Translations under genes and position numbers: made by a program
Notes under the pieces: model-generated
The model's database searches: none
What the model was told of the DNA's origin: nothing
Seen by the model: only the letters and a program-made list of their open reading frames with translations
Shown: piece after piece, positions 54,022-63,013 of the stretch
How the letters are laid out: every line of letters begins with the position of its first letter
Numbering within the stretch: the first letter of the stretch is position 1
Origin: an uncultured bacterium
GTDB taxonomy: Bacteria; Cyanobacteriota; Vampirovibrionia; Gastranaerophilales; Gastranaerophilaceae
DNA length: 64,000 bases
Assembly (NCBI GenBank): GCA_946622415.1
Contig: CAMOPX010000004.1
Location: 1 to 64,000 of the forward strand
Direction: 5' to 3'

Positions 54022-55785
54022 CTAAATCATATTCCCTTCAAATTCTTCTCTATTCAAGAAAGGATACATATCCTCTAAACTTGCACTTATCATTGTGCCG
54101 TCTTCCAATTTTCTTGAAGATAATTTCGGTGCAAAAGCGTATTCCGTTTCTGTCATAACTTCGCACAAAACGGGTTCTGAGGAATTTAACACTTCATCAA
54201 TTATTCTATCGGTTTCTTTTGGGTCTGATAATTTAATTGCTTTTATTCCGAATGCGTCTGCGACTTTAGTAAAATCGGGAACACCGACCCCTGAATCCTC
54301 GCCTGAGCCTGTCATTCTGCCTTCAAAGAAGTTCTTTTGAGTTTGTCTGATTGAAGAATAACCGTTGTTGTTTATGACAAAAATTTTTAGAGGAATTTTA
54401 TTAAACGCAATTGTTTGAAGCTCCTGTAAATTCATCATAATAGAACCATCACCCTCTAAAACAACCGTTCTTCCTTTTGTTTCAAAACTTGCGCCCAATC
54501 CTGCGGGCAAACCAAAACCCATTGAAGCGTTACCGGAATTCATGATTATTCTTTCACCGTTCAGGTGCGCAAGTTGAAAAATGCAAATCGAAGGAGTGCC
54601 GTTTGCGGATACAAGCGTATCATCTTTATTCAGTTTTGAAGTTAATTTTTCAACAAAATGATAAGGTTCGATTTTTTCTTTTTGAATTTGTTCCGGATGA
54701 TTTTTGAAACAGTATTTTTCTTTTAAATTTTGACAAAATGAAAGCCAATCGTTTTGAGGTTTTAAAGCAAATCCTGAATTACAAATTTTTAATAATTCGG
54801 GAATAAAATCCGCTAAATCAGCTTTAATCGCTAAATCAGGCTTAACAAGCGGTTTATTTAATTCCGCATTATCAATATCAACCATAATTTTAAAAGCGTT
54901 TTTGGCAAAATTTTCCCAATTATAGCTAATCTGTCTTATGTTGTTTCTTGTTCCCAAACACAATATCAAATCCGCATTTTGAAGCGCAAAATTGCCTGCT
55001 CTTTGTCCGATTGTGCCGATTCTGCCTATATAATAAGGGTTTGAATCTTCTAAAATATCAAAACCGTTGAAGGTTGAAACAACAGGAACATTTAATTGAT
55101 TAATCAAAGTTTTAAAATTTTCAATTTGTTTTGATAATCTAATCCCGTGTCCCGCAATAATTAAAGGACGTTTTGCTTGTTTTAATTTTTCTTCGACTTC
55201 CTTTATATTAAAAAATTCAGGCTTTTTAAAAGGCGGAATGAATTCTTTTAATTCGTTTTCATCAATCAAAGACGCCTGAACATCAATCGGAATATCAAGC
55301 CAGCAGGGTCCGAATCTCCCTGTTGTTGCTTCGTGGATTGCCCTATCTATATGATATTTGATTTCGTTCGGTTCTTTTACACAAACGGCATATTTTGTTA
55401 AGTGTTTAACGGCTTGGATAATATCCGTTTCCTGATCGCCTAATTGGCGAATCGGTATTTCACAATTGTCGAGCATTGTCGCTCTTTTTACCTGACCCGA
55501 GATATATAAAACAGGGACACTATCCGTCCATTGACCAAAAACACCGTTTAAACAATTCAAACCCCCCGGTCCCGTTGTGACATTTACAACCGCAAGTTTT
55601 TGATTCGTTCTTGCATAACCTTCTGCAGCAATTGCAGAGGCTTGTTCGTGGTGATTTGCAATATATTTGATATTATGACCCAAACTGTCATTAAGATGCA
55701 TTGCACCGCCGCCTGATACCATAAAAAACAGCTCAACTCCATGGTCTTTTAATCTTTTTGCTATGTAGTCGGATAGTTTAATCAT
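54022..55785 (-). CDS. Thiamine-diphosphate enzyme, acetolactate synthase-like
   Basis: The protein (587 residues) is a three-domain ThDP enzyme: the N-terminal PYR domain with catalytic Glu in NHHEQASAIAAEGYAR, a central domain around RPLIIAGHGIRLSKQ, and the PP domain with VLEGDGSIMMNLQELQTIAFNKIPLKIFVINNNGYSS (GDGS...NNN). A catalytic AHAS partner gene ilvN is absent. In glycan operons such enzymes can transfer a two-carbon unit to a keto sugar and create a branch, or make an unusual keto acid precursor. It overlaps the FkbM gene by four bases. Confidence 0.85.
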   Translation of the reverse strand: MIKLSDYIAKRLKDHGVELFFMVSGGGAMHLNDSLGHNIKYIANHHEQASAIAAEGYARTNQKLAVVNVTTGPGGLNCLNGVFGQWTDSVPVLYISGQVKRATMLDNCEIPIRQLGDQETDIIQAVKHLTKYAVCVKEPNEIKYHIDRAIHEATTGRFGPCWLDIPIDVQASLIDENELKEFIPPFKKPEFFNIKEVEEKLKQAKRPLIIAGHGIRLSKQIENFKTLINQLNVPVVSTFNGFDILEDSNPYYIGRIGTIGQRAGNFALQNADLILCLGTRNNIRQISYNWENFAKNAFKIMVDIDNAELNKPLVKPDLAIKADLADFIPELLKICNSGFALKPQNDWLSFCQNLKEKYCFKNHPEQIQKEKIEPYHFVEKLTSKLNKDDTLVSANGTPSICIFQLAHLNGERIIMNSGNASMGFGLPAGLGASFETKGRTVVLEGDGSIMMNLQELQTIAFNKIPLKIFVINNNGYSSIRQTQKNFFEGRMTGSGEDSGVGVPDFTKVADAFGIKAIKLSDPKETDRIIDEVLNSSEPVLCEVMTETEYAFAPKLSSRKLEDGTMISASLEDMYPFLNREEFEGNMI

Positions 55786-56879
55786 TGAATCGGAACTCCG
55801 TATAATATTGTATCAAAAACGGTATTGGTATAATGTCTTAAATAAAATTTTATACCGTCATTTTCTTTATAATCGGCAAGGGTTTTATCAAATAATATAT
55901 TGAGTATTAATTCAGGTATTTTCCATATATCGGAAGGTTTATGATAAACGCATATTGCAAAAGGTGAGCCTGCTTTTAGGAGTTTTTTTGCACCGTTTAT
56001 TGCATCAATTTCCGCCCCTTCCACATCAAGTTTTATAAACGCTTTATTTTCTTTGACGATTTCATCTAATGCAACACATTCTATTTCAGTATCACCTGTT
56101 TCAGAAAAACAAGAGCCGAGATTTCCTTTGGTATTGAATTTTAATATTTTATGTTTATCGGATAATCCGTAGGGGAAAAATTCAATATTTTTTATATCTT
56201 TTAAATTTTCTTTTGCTTTGGATAAAGAAATTGTATCAGGTTCAAAGAAATAGAATTTTTTGGGACTGATATAGTTCAATGCTCTTAAAATTGTATCTCC
56301 GTCAAAAGCACCGCCATCTATGAATATTTCCGAATTTTTTGGCATAAAATCTGCAAAATATTGTTCGTTAATGTCATCTTTTATTTTTGAATATAAGTTT
56401 ATATCAAAGGTTTTACGATATTCAATTATTTTATCAAGAACCTGTTTTGATTTTTCATCTGCGAGTATATTTCTTAATTGCTCATATTTTTCTTTATTAT
56501 TGATATATTCGTCTTTTAAACCGGTAAATGCCTGATTGTAGGCTTGTAATTCGGGATATATAAGGGTTAATTTTCCAAAATCAAAAACGTTTTTAAAACC
56601 AAGTTCTTCTGCTTGTTTTGATAAATCAGCCATATAATTAATACTTGATACAATTATATTTGCATTTTTATCTTGAATGTCGTTTAAAGATAAAATTTCT
56701 TTTTCTTCCATAAATCCTGTTTTTTTGTTATCAATAAACGCTTCTATATTTATTCCTTGTTTTTTAAAATATTCGCATAAATATTTGCCAAGGTCTGCGG
56801 CGGGAAAAATATAGTTTTTGCCGCATGCAATTTTATTCGCTATATCTTGAATTTCGGTTTGCCTACTTTGTAACAACAT
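55782..56879 (-). CDS. FkbM-family methyltransferase with N-terminal Rossmann-like domain
   Basis: Residues 1-110 form a small alpha/beta domain (NYIFPAADLGKYLCEYF, FIDNKKTG, ANIIVSSINYMADLS). The SAM-dependent FkbM domain is at 175-340: IFIDGGAFDGDTILRAL, FYFFEPDTISLSKAK, NIEFFPYGLSD, and AFIKLDVEGAEIDAINGAK. FkbM proteins methylate sugars and other natural-product hydroxyls. The N-terminal domain resembles the C-terminal domain of the GT2 gene at 48434-49741, a recurring accessory domain. It overlaps the NeuB-family gene upstream by 17 bases. Confidence 0.85.
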   Translation of the reverse strand: MLLQSRQTEIQDIANKIACGKNYIFPAADLGKYLCEYFKKQGINIEAFIDNKKTGFMEEKEILSLNDIQDKNANIIVSSINYMADLSKQAEELGFKNVFDFGKLTLIYPELQAYNQAFTGLKDEYINNKEKYEQLRNILADEKSKQVLDKIIEYRKTFDINLYSKIKDDINEQYFADFMPKNSEIFIDGGAFDGDTILRALNYISPKKFYFFEPDTISLSKAKENLKDIKNIEFFPYGLSDKHKILKFNTKGNLGSCFSETGDTEIECVALDEIVKENKAFIKLDVEGAEIDAINGAKKLLKAGSPFAICVYHKPSDIWKIPELILNILFDKTLADYKENDGIKFYLRHYTNTVFDTILYGVPIQ

Positions 56880-57969
56880 TGGTTTCTAAGCCTCTTCCGT
56901 AAATTAAATTCTTTAATTCTTCATTGTATGCATAAGCAGAATCAATGTCATCAATCATAACGGGTGAATCTTTTTTAATATCTTTTAAAATCACTTCACC
57001 GTTCATTAATTCTCTGCAGGAAATTTGCCCTTTTTGCAAAGGAATAGCTAAATATATATCATCATCCGTCAATTTTTCACCGGATTTTATATCTCTGTTT
57101 GCATAAACACCTCTTACAAGTGCGTCTAAATATTCAACTTCCTTTTGGGGAGGTATTCTTTTTTCAATGCCTGAATGACCGCATAATACCTGCGCTTTTT
57201 TAAAGGCTTTAATCCACCTGTCTAAATCTTTTGGGGTTGAACAATAAGGGCTGACTGTATGTCCGTCAGTGTATTCTATATCAATATGTCTTTCATAAGT
57301 TTTTGCGCCCTTTGCATATGCAATAAGCATTGCGGATTCAATATCTTCATTTTTTTCATGGGTTGAAAAGCCGATTACGTTATCCGGATAACGTTTTTTA
57401 AGATAATCAATTTGATTTAGTTCGAGTTCATATTTTTCGCTCGGATAAATAGAAACGCAGTGGTTTATTGCAAGAGGAATGTTTCTGTTTTTGAAAAATT
57501 TAACCAAATCATCAATATCTTTTACGGAAGAACCGCCTGTAGAAACGATTACGGGTTTTCTTGCCGTTGCGATTTTTTCGATTAATACCCAATCGTTAAT
57601 ATCCGAGGATGCAATTTTTATTATTTCTATGCCTAAATTAACACACATATCAACTGATGCTTCGTCAAAAGGTGTTGCCATCGTAATGCAGGAAGCTCTT
57701 TTTACCGCTTCAACCATTTGTCCGTAATCGTCATAAGACATTTTTGTTTTCATGGTTTTGCTTATGTAGCGAATATCGTCCCTGCCTTGAAAATCTTTAT
57801 GGATAAAATTATCGACATCTCGAAATTGCAGTTTTATGGCTGCTTTGATGTTGTTAAATCTGACTATACGGGAAAAATCCTCGATTATTTTTTTGCCTCT
57901 TTCTAAATTTCCCCAATGGTTGTTGGCAAGTTCAAGCACAAACAAATCATTAAAAATTTCGTTATTCAT
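56863..57969 (-). CDS. NeuB-family (sialic/legionaminic/pseudaminic acid) synthase
   Basis: The protein (368 residues) has a TIM barrel with the NeuB features: the opening FVLELANNHWGN, AAIKLQFRDVDNFIHKD, ATPFDEASVDMC, IIKIASSDINDW, VSTGGSS and ERHIDIEYTDGHTVS-type end. A C-terminal SAF/antifreeze-like domain (residues 290-355: RGVYANRDIKSGEKLTDDD) completes it. Family members condense PEP with an aldose to make a 2-keto-3-deoxy acid. It is the first gene of the operon, with AGAGGGG before the ATG. No NeuA, NeuC, PseB or PseC lies nearby. Confidence 0.88.
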   Translation of the reverse strand: MNNEIFNDLFVLELANNHWGNLERGKKIIEDFSRIVRFNNIKAAIKLQFRDVDNFIHKDFQGRDDIRYISKTMKTKMSYDDYGQMVEAVKRASCITMATPFDEASVDMCVNLGIEIIKIASSDINDWVLIEKIATARKPVIVSTGGSSVKDIDDLVKFFKNRNIPLAINHCVSIYPSEKYELELNQIDYLKKRYPDNVIGFSTHEKNEDIESAMLIAYAKGAKTYERHIDIEYTDGHTVSPYCSTPKDLDRWIKAFKKAQVLCGHSGIEKRIPPQKEVEYLDALVRGVYANRDIKSGEKLTDDDIYLAIPLQKGQISCRELMNGEVILKDIKKDSPVMIDDIDSAYAYNEELKNLIYGRGLETNVVTK

Positions 57970-58055
57970 AATCCCCTCTGCATGTATTTTTTAATAATAT
58001 CATACGGATAGTGCCTTGTTTAAATAATTAATAAAAATTTATATTTGTAACACAA

Positions 58056-58083
58056 AAACAGGGCACAAATTTGTGCCCTGTTT
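58056..58083 (-). terminator. Intrinsic terminator of pckA
   Basis: A perfect 28-bp palindrome with 14-bp arms (AAACAGGGCACAAA and TTTGTGCCCTGTTT) lies 20 bases beyond the pckA stop, with T-rich flanks. It can stop transcription on both strands. Confidence 0.85.
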
Positions 58084-58102
58084 AAAAAGAATTTTTATTA
58101 TT

Positions 58103-59701
58103 TTACACGTTAGCAATTGCCTTCGGACCGGCATTAACAATTTCTGCCGGCATGTTCGGATATTTTTCTTTAAAGTTATCAGCGAACATTTGAGCCAGTT
58201 TGTTTGCTTGTGCATCGTATGCTGCTTTATCTTCCCACATTCCTCTTGCATCAAGCATTTCACAAGGAACATTCGGACAAGATGTCGGATAATCAACATT
58301 AAATACGTCGTGGTGTTTAAATTCAACAGAATCAAATGTTCCGTTTAATGCAGCAGTTACCATTGCACGAGTGTAAGCTAATTTCATACGTTTAGCACCC
58401 ATAGAAGCGCTGCCGCCTGCCCAGCCTGTATTTACCAAATATACTTTTGTACCGTATTGATCAAGCTTGTCGCCTAACATTTTAGCATATACAGAAGCAT
58501 CCATCGGCATAAACGGTTCACCGAATAATGTTGAGAAGGTCGGAACGGGTTCCGTGATTCCTCTTTCGGTACCTGCTAATTTAGATGTAAAGCCTGTTAC
58601 AAAGTGGTACATTGCAGCGTTTTTGTCCAATCTTGAAATAGGAGGTAAAACGCCGAATGCGTCAGCCGTTAAGAAGATAACAACTTTCGGAATACCGCCT
58701 TGAGAAGGAATTGCTGCGTTGTTGATATAATTAATCGGATAACCAACGCGAGTGTTTTCTGTCAGACTTCCGTCGTTAAAATCAAATTCACGTGTATTAT
58801 CATCCATAATAACGTTTTCAACTAATGAACCGAATTTAATTGCGTTATAAATATCGGGTTCATTTTCTGCAGATAAATTGATACATTTTGCATAACATCC
58901 GCCTTCAAAATTGAATACGCCATCGGGTGACCAACCGTGTTCATCATCGCCGATAAGTTTTCTTGCAGGATCTGCTGATAAAGTTGTTTTACCTGTTCCT
59001 GATAAACCAAAGAATACAGCTGTCTCATGGGTTTTGGGGTCCATATTTGCGCTGCAGTGCATAGGAAGAACGTTTTTCTTTGTCATAACGTAATTCATTG
59101 TGGCAAATACTGACTTTTTGATTTCGCCTGAATATTGAGAACCTGCGATAATGATTGTACGAGCTTCATAGTCTATTGCAATACATGCTTCTGAATTTAC
59201 ACCGTCAACTTCAGGGTCGCATTTGAAACCGGGAGCGCAAAGAATTGTATAATCAGCTTCGCCATAGTTAGCTAATTCTTCTGCTGTCGGTCTGATTAAT
59301 AATTGATGAATAAACAAGTTTTGGCTTGCGAGTTCATTGATTACTCTGAATTTTTGTGTGTATGTTTTATCTGCACCTGCATAACCGTCGAAGATAAATA
59401 CTTCTCTGTTTTGTAAATATGATGCAATTTTTCCTTTGATTGAATTGAATTTTTCTCTTGAAATGGGTCTGTTTACTTTGCCCCATGCTATATCATTGTG
59501 GATAGTTTCAGTATCAACAATAAATTTATCTTTAGGAGAACGACCCGTATATTTACCTGTCGTTACAACTAATGCACCTGTGTTTGATAATTTGCCTTCA
59601 CCTAATCTTAATGCTGCTTCAGTCAGTTGCGCAGGAGTAAGATTACGGTAAACTGCTTTTGGTCCTATAATACCAAATTTTTCGATTCCGTATGTTTCCA
59701 T
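58103..59701 (-). CDS. pckA: Phosphoenolpyruvate carboxykinase (ATP)
   Basis: PckA converts oxaloacetate and ATP to PEP, CO2 and ADP, or the reverse in fermenters. Signatures are TGKYTGRSPKDKFIV, LPMHCSANMDPKTHETAVFFGLSGTGKTTLS (kinase-1a/P-loop GLSGTGKTTL), DDEHGWSPDGVFNFEGGCYAKC and LVNTGWAGGSASMGAKRM. Length is 532 residues. The ATG is preceded by the strong site AAGGAGG. It also supplies PEP, the donor for the NeuB-type reaction in the adjacent glycan operon, though this link is inference only. A terminator follows at 58056-58083. Confidence 0.97.
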   Translation of the reverse strand: METYGIEKFGIIGPKAVYRNLTPAQLTEAALRLGEGKLSNTGALVVTTGKYTGRSPKDKFIVDTETIHNDIAWGKVNRPISREKFNSIKGKIASYLQNREVFIFDGYAGADKTYTQKFRVINELASQNLFIHQLLIRPTAEELANYGEADYTILCAPGFKCDPEVDGVNSEACIAIDYEARTIIIAGSQYSGEIKKSVFATMNYVMTKKNVLPMHCSANMDPKTHETAVFFGLSGTGKTTLSADPARKLIGDDEHGWSPDGVFNFEGGCYAKCINLSAENEPDIYNAIKFGSLVENVIMDDNTREFDFNDGSLTENTRVGYPINYINNAAIPSQGGIPKVVIFLTADAFGVLPPISRLDKNAAMYHFVTGFTSKLAGTERGITEPVPTFSTLFGEPFMPMDASVYAKMLGDKLDQYGTKVYLVNTGWAGGSASMGAKRMKLAYTRAMVTAALNGTFDSVEFKHHDVFNVDYPTSCPNVPCEMLDARGMWEDKAAYDAQANKLAQMFADNFKEKYPNMPAEIVNAGPKAIANV

Positions 59702-59829
59702 TTTTCCTCCTTGTTGGATTTTATACGTGTATATTTTACAACAATTATAAAATTCATGCCATATATTTTTAAAAAATAGGTGATTATGTCTAATATTACA
59801 ATAAAAATTTAATTTAAAATATATAAAAA

Positions 59830-59850
59830 ATGTCGGGTCAAGCCCGACAT
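59830..59850 (-). terminator. Intrinsic terminator of the gene at 59874-60575
   Basis: ATGTCGGG and CCCGACAT form an 8-bp stem with a 5-nt loop, followed on the minus strand by T6. It lies 24 bases beyond the stop of the minus-strand gene. Confidence 0.8.
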
Positions 59851-59873
59851 CTTCGAATATTATCTATATAAAT

Positions 59874-60575
59874 CTAATCTTCTTCTTCAATTTCTTCCGT
59901 TTCCGTATCATCTTCAGATGTTTCCGAAGGACTATATCCGTAATCTTCTAAATCAACCGTATTGCTGATTTTACTTTCCGGAACTTTAATTAAATCACCT
60001 GCTTCAAATACATGTTCGCTTGTTGAATATGCGGCTTTAATACCTTTATCGTCAGGTTCGGTTTCTGTATATTCCATATCAAGATAATTGTGTTTATCTA
60101 ATGCACCGTCTTCAATATCAAATAATTTTTCTATGGCTTCTGCGGTGATTCCTTTATCAAGTTCAGGATCAATTACAATATACAAATCATCCCCGTCTTT
60201 ATATACTTCTGCGACTTTTCCTTGTGCTTCACGCTTTTTATTTAATGCTTCCATATAGTCGGGGTCGTCTTTTTTGGTGCTTTCGATACGTGTTTGTGTG
60301 TAATCATAAGGTTCAGGTTTAATATTTGAAATACCTGATTTTGTTGCAAAATGTCCGCCAATTAAGCCTGCTATAAGCCCTCCTGTTGCAGCTAAAGGTG
60401 CTACATAAACAACAGGATTATGTTTCTTGTTTGATGTAAATTCATCAGATGCAGGAGTTTTTTCAAGAGTTGATTTCGTGGTTGCAGTCGTTGCAGTACT
60501 GCTTTCTCTTTTTTGACTGCGTTTTGGTTTTGGTGTATCAGCAGGTTCTGCTGATGTAAAACTGATTATTTTCAT
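59874..60575 (-). CDS. Membrane-anchored acidic protein with DEFT motif
   Basis: The 233-residue protein begins MKIISFTSAEP, carries the motif TLEKTPASDEFTSNK (about residues 36-50), then a single transmembrane or Gly-rich segment (VVYVAPLAATGGLIAGLIGG, residues 54-73). The extracytoplasmic or cytoplasmic remainder is acidic with DPELDKGITAEAIEKLFDIE and a very acidic C-terminus. The motif recurs in the next gene upstream (TLERTPEQDEFTLRQ). The two are consecutive on the same strand with 38 bases between, so they are probably cotranscribed. No family is recognised. Confidence 0.6.
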   Translation of the reverse strand: MKIISFTSAEPADTPKPKRSQKRESSTATTATTKSTLEKTPASDEFTSNKKHNPVVYVAPLAATGGLIAGLIGGHFATKSGISNIKPEPYDYTQTRIESTKKDDPDYMEALNKKREAQGKVAEVYKDGDDLYIVIDPELDKGITAEAIEKLFDIEDGALDKHNYLDMEYTETEPDDKGIKAAYSTSEHVFEAGDLIKVPESKISNTVDLEDYGYSPSETSEDDTETEEIEEED

Positions 60576-60613
60576 TTTCCCTCTTTTTCTATAAATTTTT
60601 TAAATTCTTTTTA

Positions 60614-61063
60614 CTATTCAAACGGAACAAAATGCGCATCTTCATCCACAGGACCTATTTGTACTTCATTCGGATATTCTTCCGATTCTTCATCGTCTTC
60701 CGATTCTTCATCGTCTTCCGATTCTTCGATTAATTCATCAATAGCGTCTTCGTACTGTGAATGAAGATAATCATCACCTTTTTCCATGAGCGGTTCGGTA
60801 TTAAGAGATTTTGTATATATTGTATAATCAGGTTCAACACCATCGGCTTTTGCTTGAACAGCCGTACCGAACAAAGCGCCCAATGCAAACAAACCCGCAG
60901 CGAGTCCTATTGCTTCTCTGGTATATTTATTTTGTCTTAATGTAAATTCATCCTGCTCCGGAGTTCTTTCTAAAGTTGAATTTCCGACCGGATTTGGTTT
61001 AATATCTACTCTTTTTGCGTGTGTATAATTTTTCACACCTAAATCATCAATTCTCAATGGCAT
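60614..61063 (-). CDS. Small membrane-anchored acidic protein with DEFT motif
   Basis: The protein (149 residues) has an N-terminal basic segment, TLERTPEQDEFTLRQNK (about 31-47), then one hydrophobic helix (AIGLAAGLFALGALFGTAV) and an acidic C-terminal half with a short repeat of EESEDD. Overall organisation is the same as in the downstream gene at 59874: motif, helix, acidic tail. This suggests a small paralogous family with a conserved N-terminal signal-like motif. Function unknown. Confidence 0.6.
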   Translation of the reverse strand: MPLRIDDLGVKNYTHAKRVDIKPNPVGNSTLERTPEQDEFTLRQNKYTREAIGLAAGLFALGALFGTAVQAKADGVEPDYTIYTKSLNTEPLMEKGDDYLHSQYEDAIDELIEESEDDEESEDDEESEEYPNEVQIGPVDEDAHFVPFE

Positions 61064-61225
61064 AACTTTATTCCTAACTTTTCCAATCTGTTACATAACA
61101 TTTAAGTATTGTAAATAAAAATTTTCCCAATTTCCATATAAAATTTTACAAATTTTAATATTTGGGAATTCTATTGTATAATGTTTTTACTACTTTAATT
61201 TATTAGCAAAACGAGAAAGAAAAAT

Positions 61226-62032
61226 ATGAAATCCGCAAAAGAAATTGCAACGGAAGCAAAAATACTTAATAAATTAAAAAAATATCCGATTTGCGAAAAA
61301 CTGGCAAAAATGTTGTTTGATGATCTTGAGCTTCAAGAAATGCAAGATTATGCAAATACTGTTTCCATTAAACGTCTGGGTTTTAATGACCATGGGCCTG
61401 TTCATATGAAACAAGTTGCAAACAATGCAATAAAAATGCTCAATATTTTACATGAAGCAGGAATCCAAACTTCATTAGAAAGAGAAGAAGTAGGCACATT
61501 TGAGGATAGTATGTGTGCTGTTATTATTGCGGGATTAATGCATGACCTCGGCATGACCGTAAGCAGAGATGCACACGAAGAAATGTCGGTTATTTTTGCA
61601 AAACCCGTGATTGAAAAGGTTTTATTGGAATTATTCCCGAAAGACCTCCATAAACGTGTTGTTATTAAGGCTCTTGCCATAGAAACAATTTTCGGCCATA
61701 TGTCATCCCATAGAATCCACTCTATCGAAGCAGGGATTATCCTGATTGCGGATGGTTGTGACATGACAAAGGGCAGAGCGAGAATTCCGCTTTCAATAAA
61801 TTCAGCACCAAAGGTGGGCGATATTCATAAATATTCAGCCCATGCAATCGAACATGTAAAAATCAATAAAGGCACAAGAAAACCGATAAAAATAGAAATA
61901 GGAATGAGCGGAGATGTCGGCTTTTTCCAAATTGAAGAAGTTTTATTAACCAAGGTAAATTCTTCTCCCGCAAAGGATTTTGTTGAATTGTACGCAGGGG
62001 TAATAAATCAGGAATACAAATGTTACATTTAA
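61226..62032 (+). CDS. HD-domain phosphohydrolase
   Basis: The protein (268 residues) has RLGFNDHGPVHMKQV, CAVIIAGLMHDLGMTVSRDAHEE with the HD doublet, HRIHSIEAGIILIADGCDMTKGRARI (later Asp) and GDIHKYSAHAIEHVKINKG. HD enzymes hydrolyse nucleotides or cyclic nucleotides using divalent metals. The two His before HD and the Asp near residue 180 complete a metal site. Substrate unknown. Such stand-alone HD proteins are widespread. It is followed after 49 bases by the exonuclease gene. Confidence 0.8.
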   Translation: MKSAKEIATEAKILNKLKKYPICEKLAKMLFDDLELQEMQDYANTVSIKRLGFNDHGPVHMKQVANNAIKMLNILHEAGIQTSLEREEVGTFEDSMCAVIIAGLMHDLGMTVSRDAHEEMSVIFAKPVIEKVLLELFPKDLHKRVVIKALAIETIFGHMSSHRIHSIEAGIILIADGCDMTKGRARIPLSINSAPKVGDIHKYSAHAIEHVKINKGTRKPIKIEIGMSGDVGFFQIEEVLLTKVNSSPAKDFVELYAGVINQEYKCYI

Positions 62033-62081
62033 TAAACAAAGATTTTGTTTATGCTAATATTTTCTTAAAGGAAAAATAAAA

Positions 62082-63005
62082 ATGGTGAGAGCTAAAGAAA
62101 TTGAAGTTGTAATTGACGTTGAAACAACGGGGTTAGATTATACAAGAGAAAAAATAATTGAATTTGCGGGGGTAAAACTCGTTAACGGAAAAGTTAAAGA
62201 AACTTTTGAAACATTAATCAACGCAAAACAACACATAAGAAAGTCTTCTCAAGCAATTCACGGTATTAAAGAAGAAGATTTAGCCGATGCACCGACAGAA
62301 GAAGAAATTTATCCCGAAATTTTTGAATTTATCGGAGATGCGGCGATTGTTGCTCATAATGCGATTTTTGATTATTCATTTTTAAACAGAACTTCAAAAA
62401 GGCTCTACGATAAAGAAATTGAAAACAATTATGTCGATACACAAATGATGTTTAAAGAGGTGTATCCCCAATATGAATCTTGCGGATTGGACAATTTAGT
62501 TAATGTTTTCGGTTGTTCTAACGAAAAACGCCACAGAGCCATGGGGGATGCGATGGCTTTAGCTCAATGTTATCCGAAATTAAAAAAACTGTATTTTCAA
62601 AAATATAACTGGGAATTGTCACAAATAGAACACGTTGAATATCTTTTTGAAAGATATTTGAGGCTCCAATCGGCAATCAATACAATGCAATCGGAAATTC
62701 AGGATTTAAGGTCAATTTTTAAAATTTATTTTGAAAGAGGCGGAAAAGAAATCCAAGCTAACACAGGAGAGGTTTTAACCTATAATCATAAAAAAACCTT
62801 TTCTTATGACTTTTCACAAATTAAAGAGGTATTGGAAGAAATCGGTGCTTTGCCTAAAGCGGTTAAATTGAATAATGCATTTATTGATAGACTGGTCTTA
62901 GGCAACGGTATTTCTGATGAAGTAAAAGATAAGATAAAATCGGCAAGAATAGAAATCAACGAAAATAAAACCTTCAGTGTTTCAAAAGAAAAAGTTAAGG
63001 GATAG
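62082..63005 (+). CDS. DnaQ/PolC-type DEDDh 3'-5' exonuclease
   Basis: The domain at residues 7-175 has VVIDVETTGLDY (ExoI, DxE), HNAIFDYSFLNR (ExoII, with NxxFD) and HRAMGDAMA (ExoIII, HxxxxD), the full DEDDh set. IIEFAGVKLVNGKV and IHGIKEEDL match the epsilon/PolC family. The C-terminal 120 residues are helical and not typical, and could be a partner-binding or dimerization part. It may proofread DNA synthesis or act in RNA or DNA repair. AAAGGA precedes the ATG. Confidence 0.85.
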   Translation: MVRAKEIEVVIDVETTGLDYTREKIIEFAGVKLVNGKVKETFETLINAKQHIRKSSQAIHGIKEEDLADAPTEEEIYPEIFEFIGDAAIVAHNAIFDYSFLNRTSKRLYDKEIENNYVDTQMMFKEVYPQYESCGLDNLVNVFGCSNEKRHRAMGDAMALAQCYPKLKKLYFQKYNWELSQIEHVEYLFERYLRLQSAINTMQSEIQDLRSIFKIYFERGGKEIQANTGEVLTYNHKKTFSYDFSQIKEVLEEIGALPKAVKLNNAFIDRLVLGNGISDEVKDKIKSARIEINENKTFSVSKEKVKG

Positions 63006-63013
63006 AATCATAA

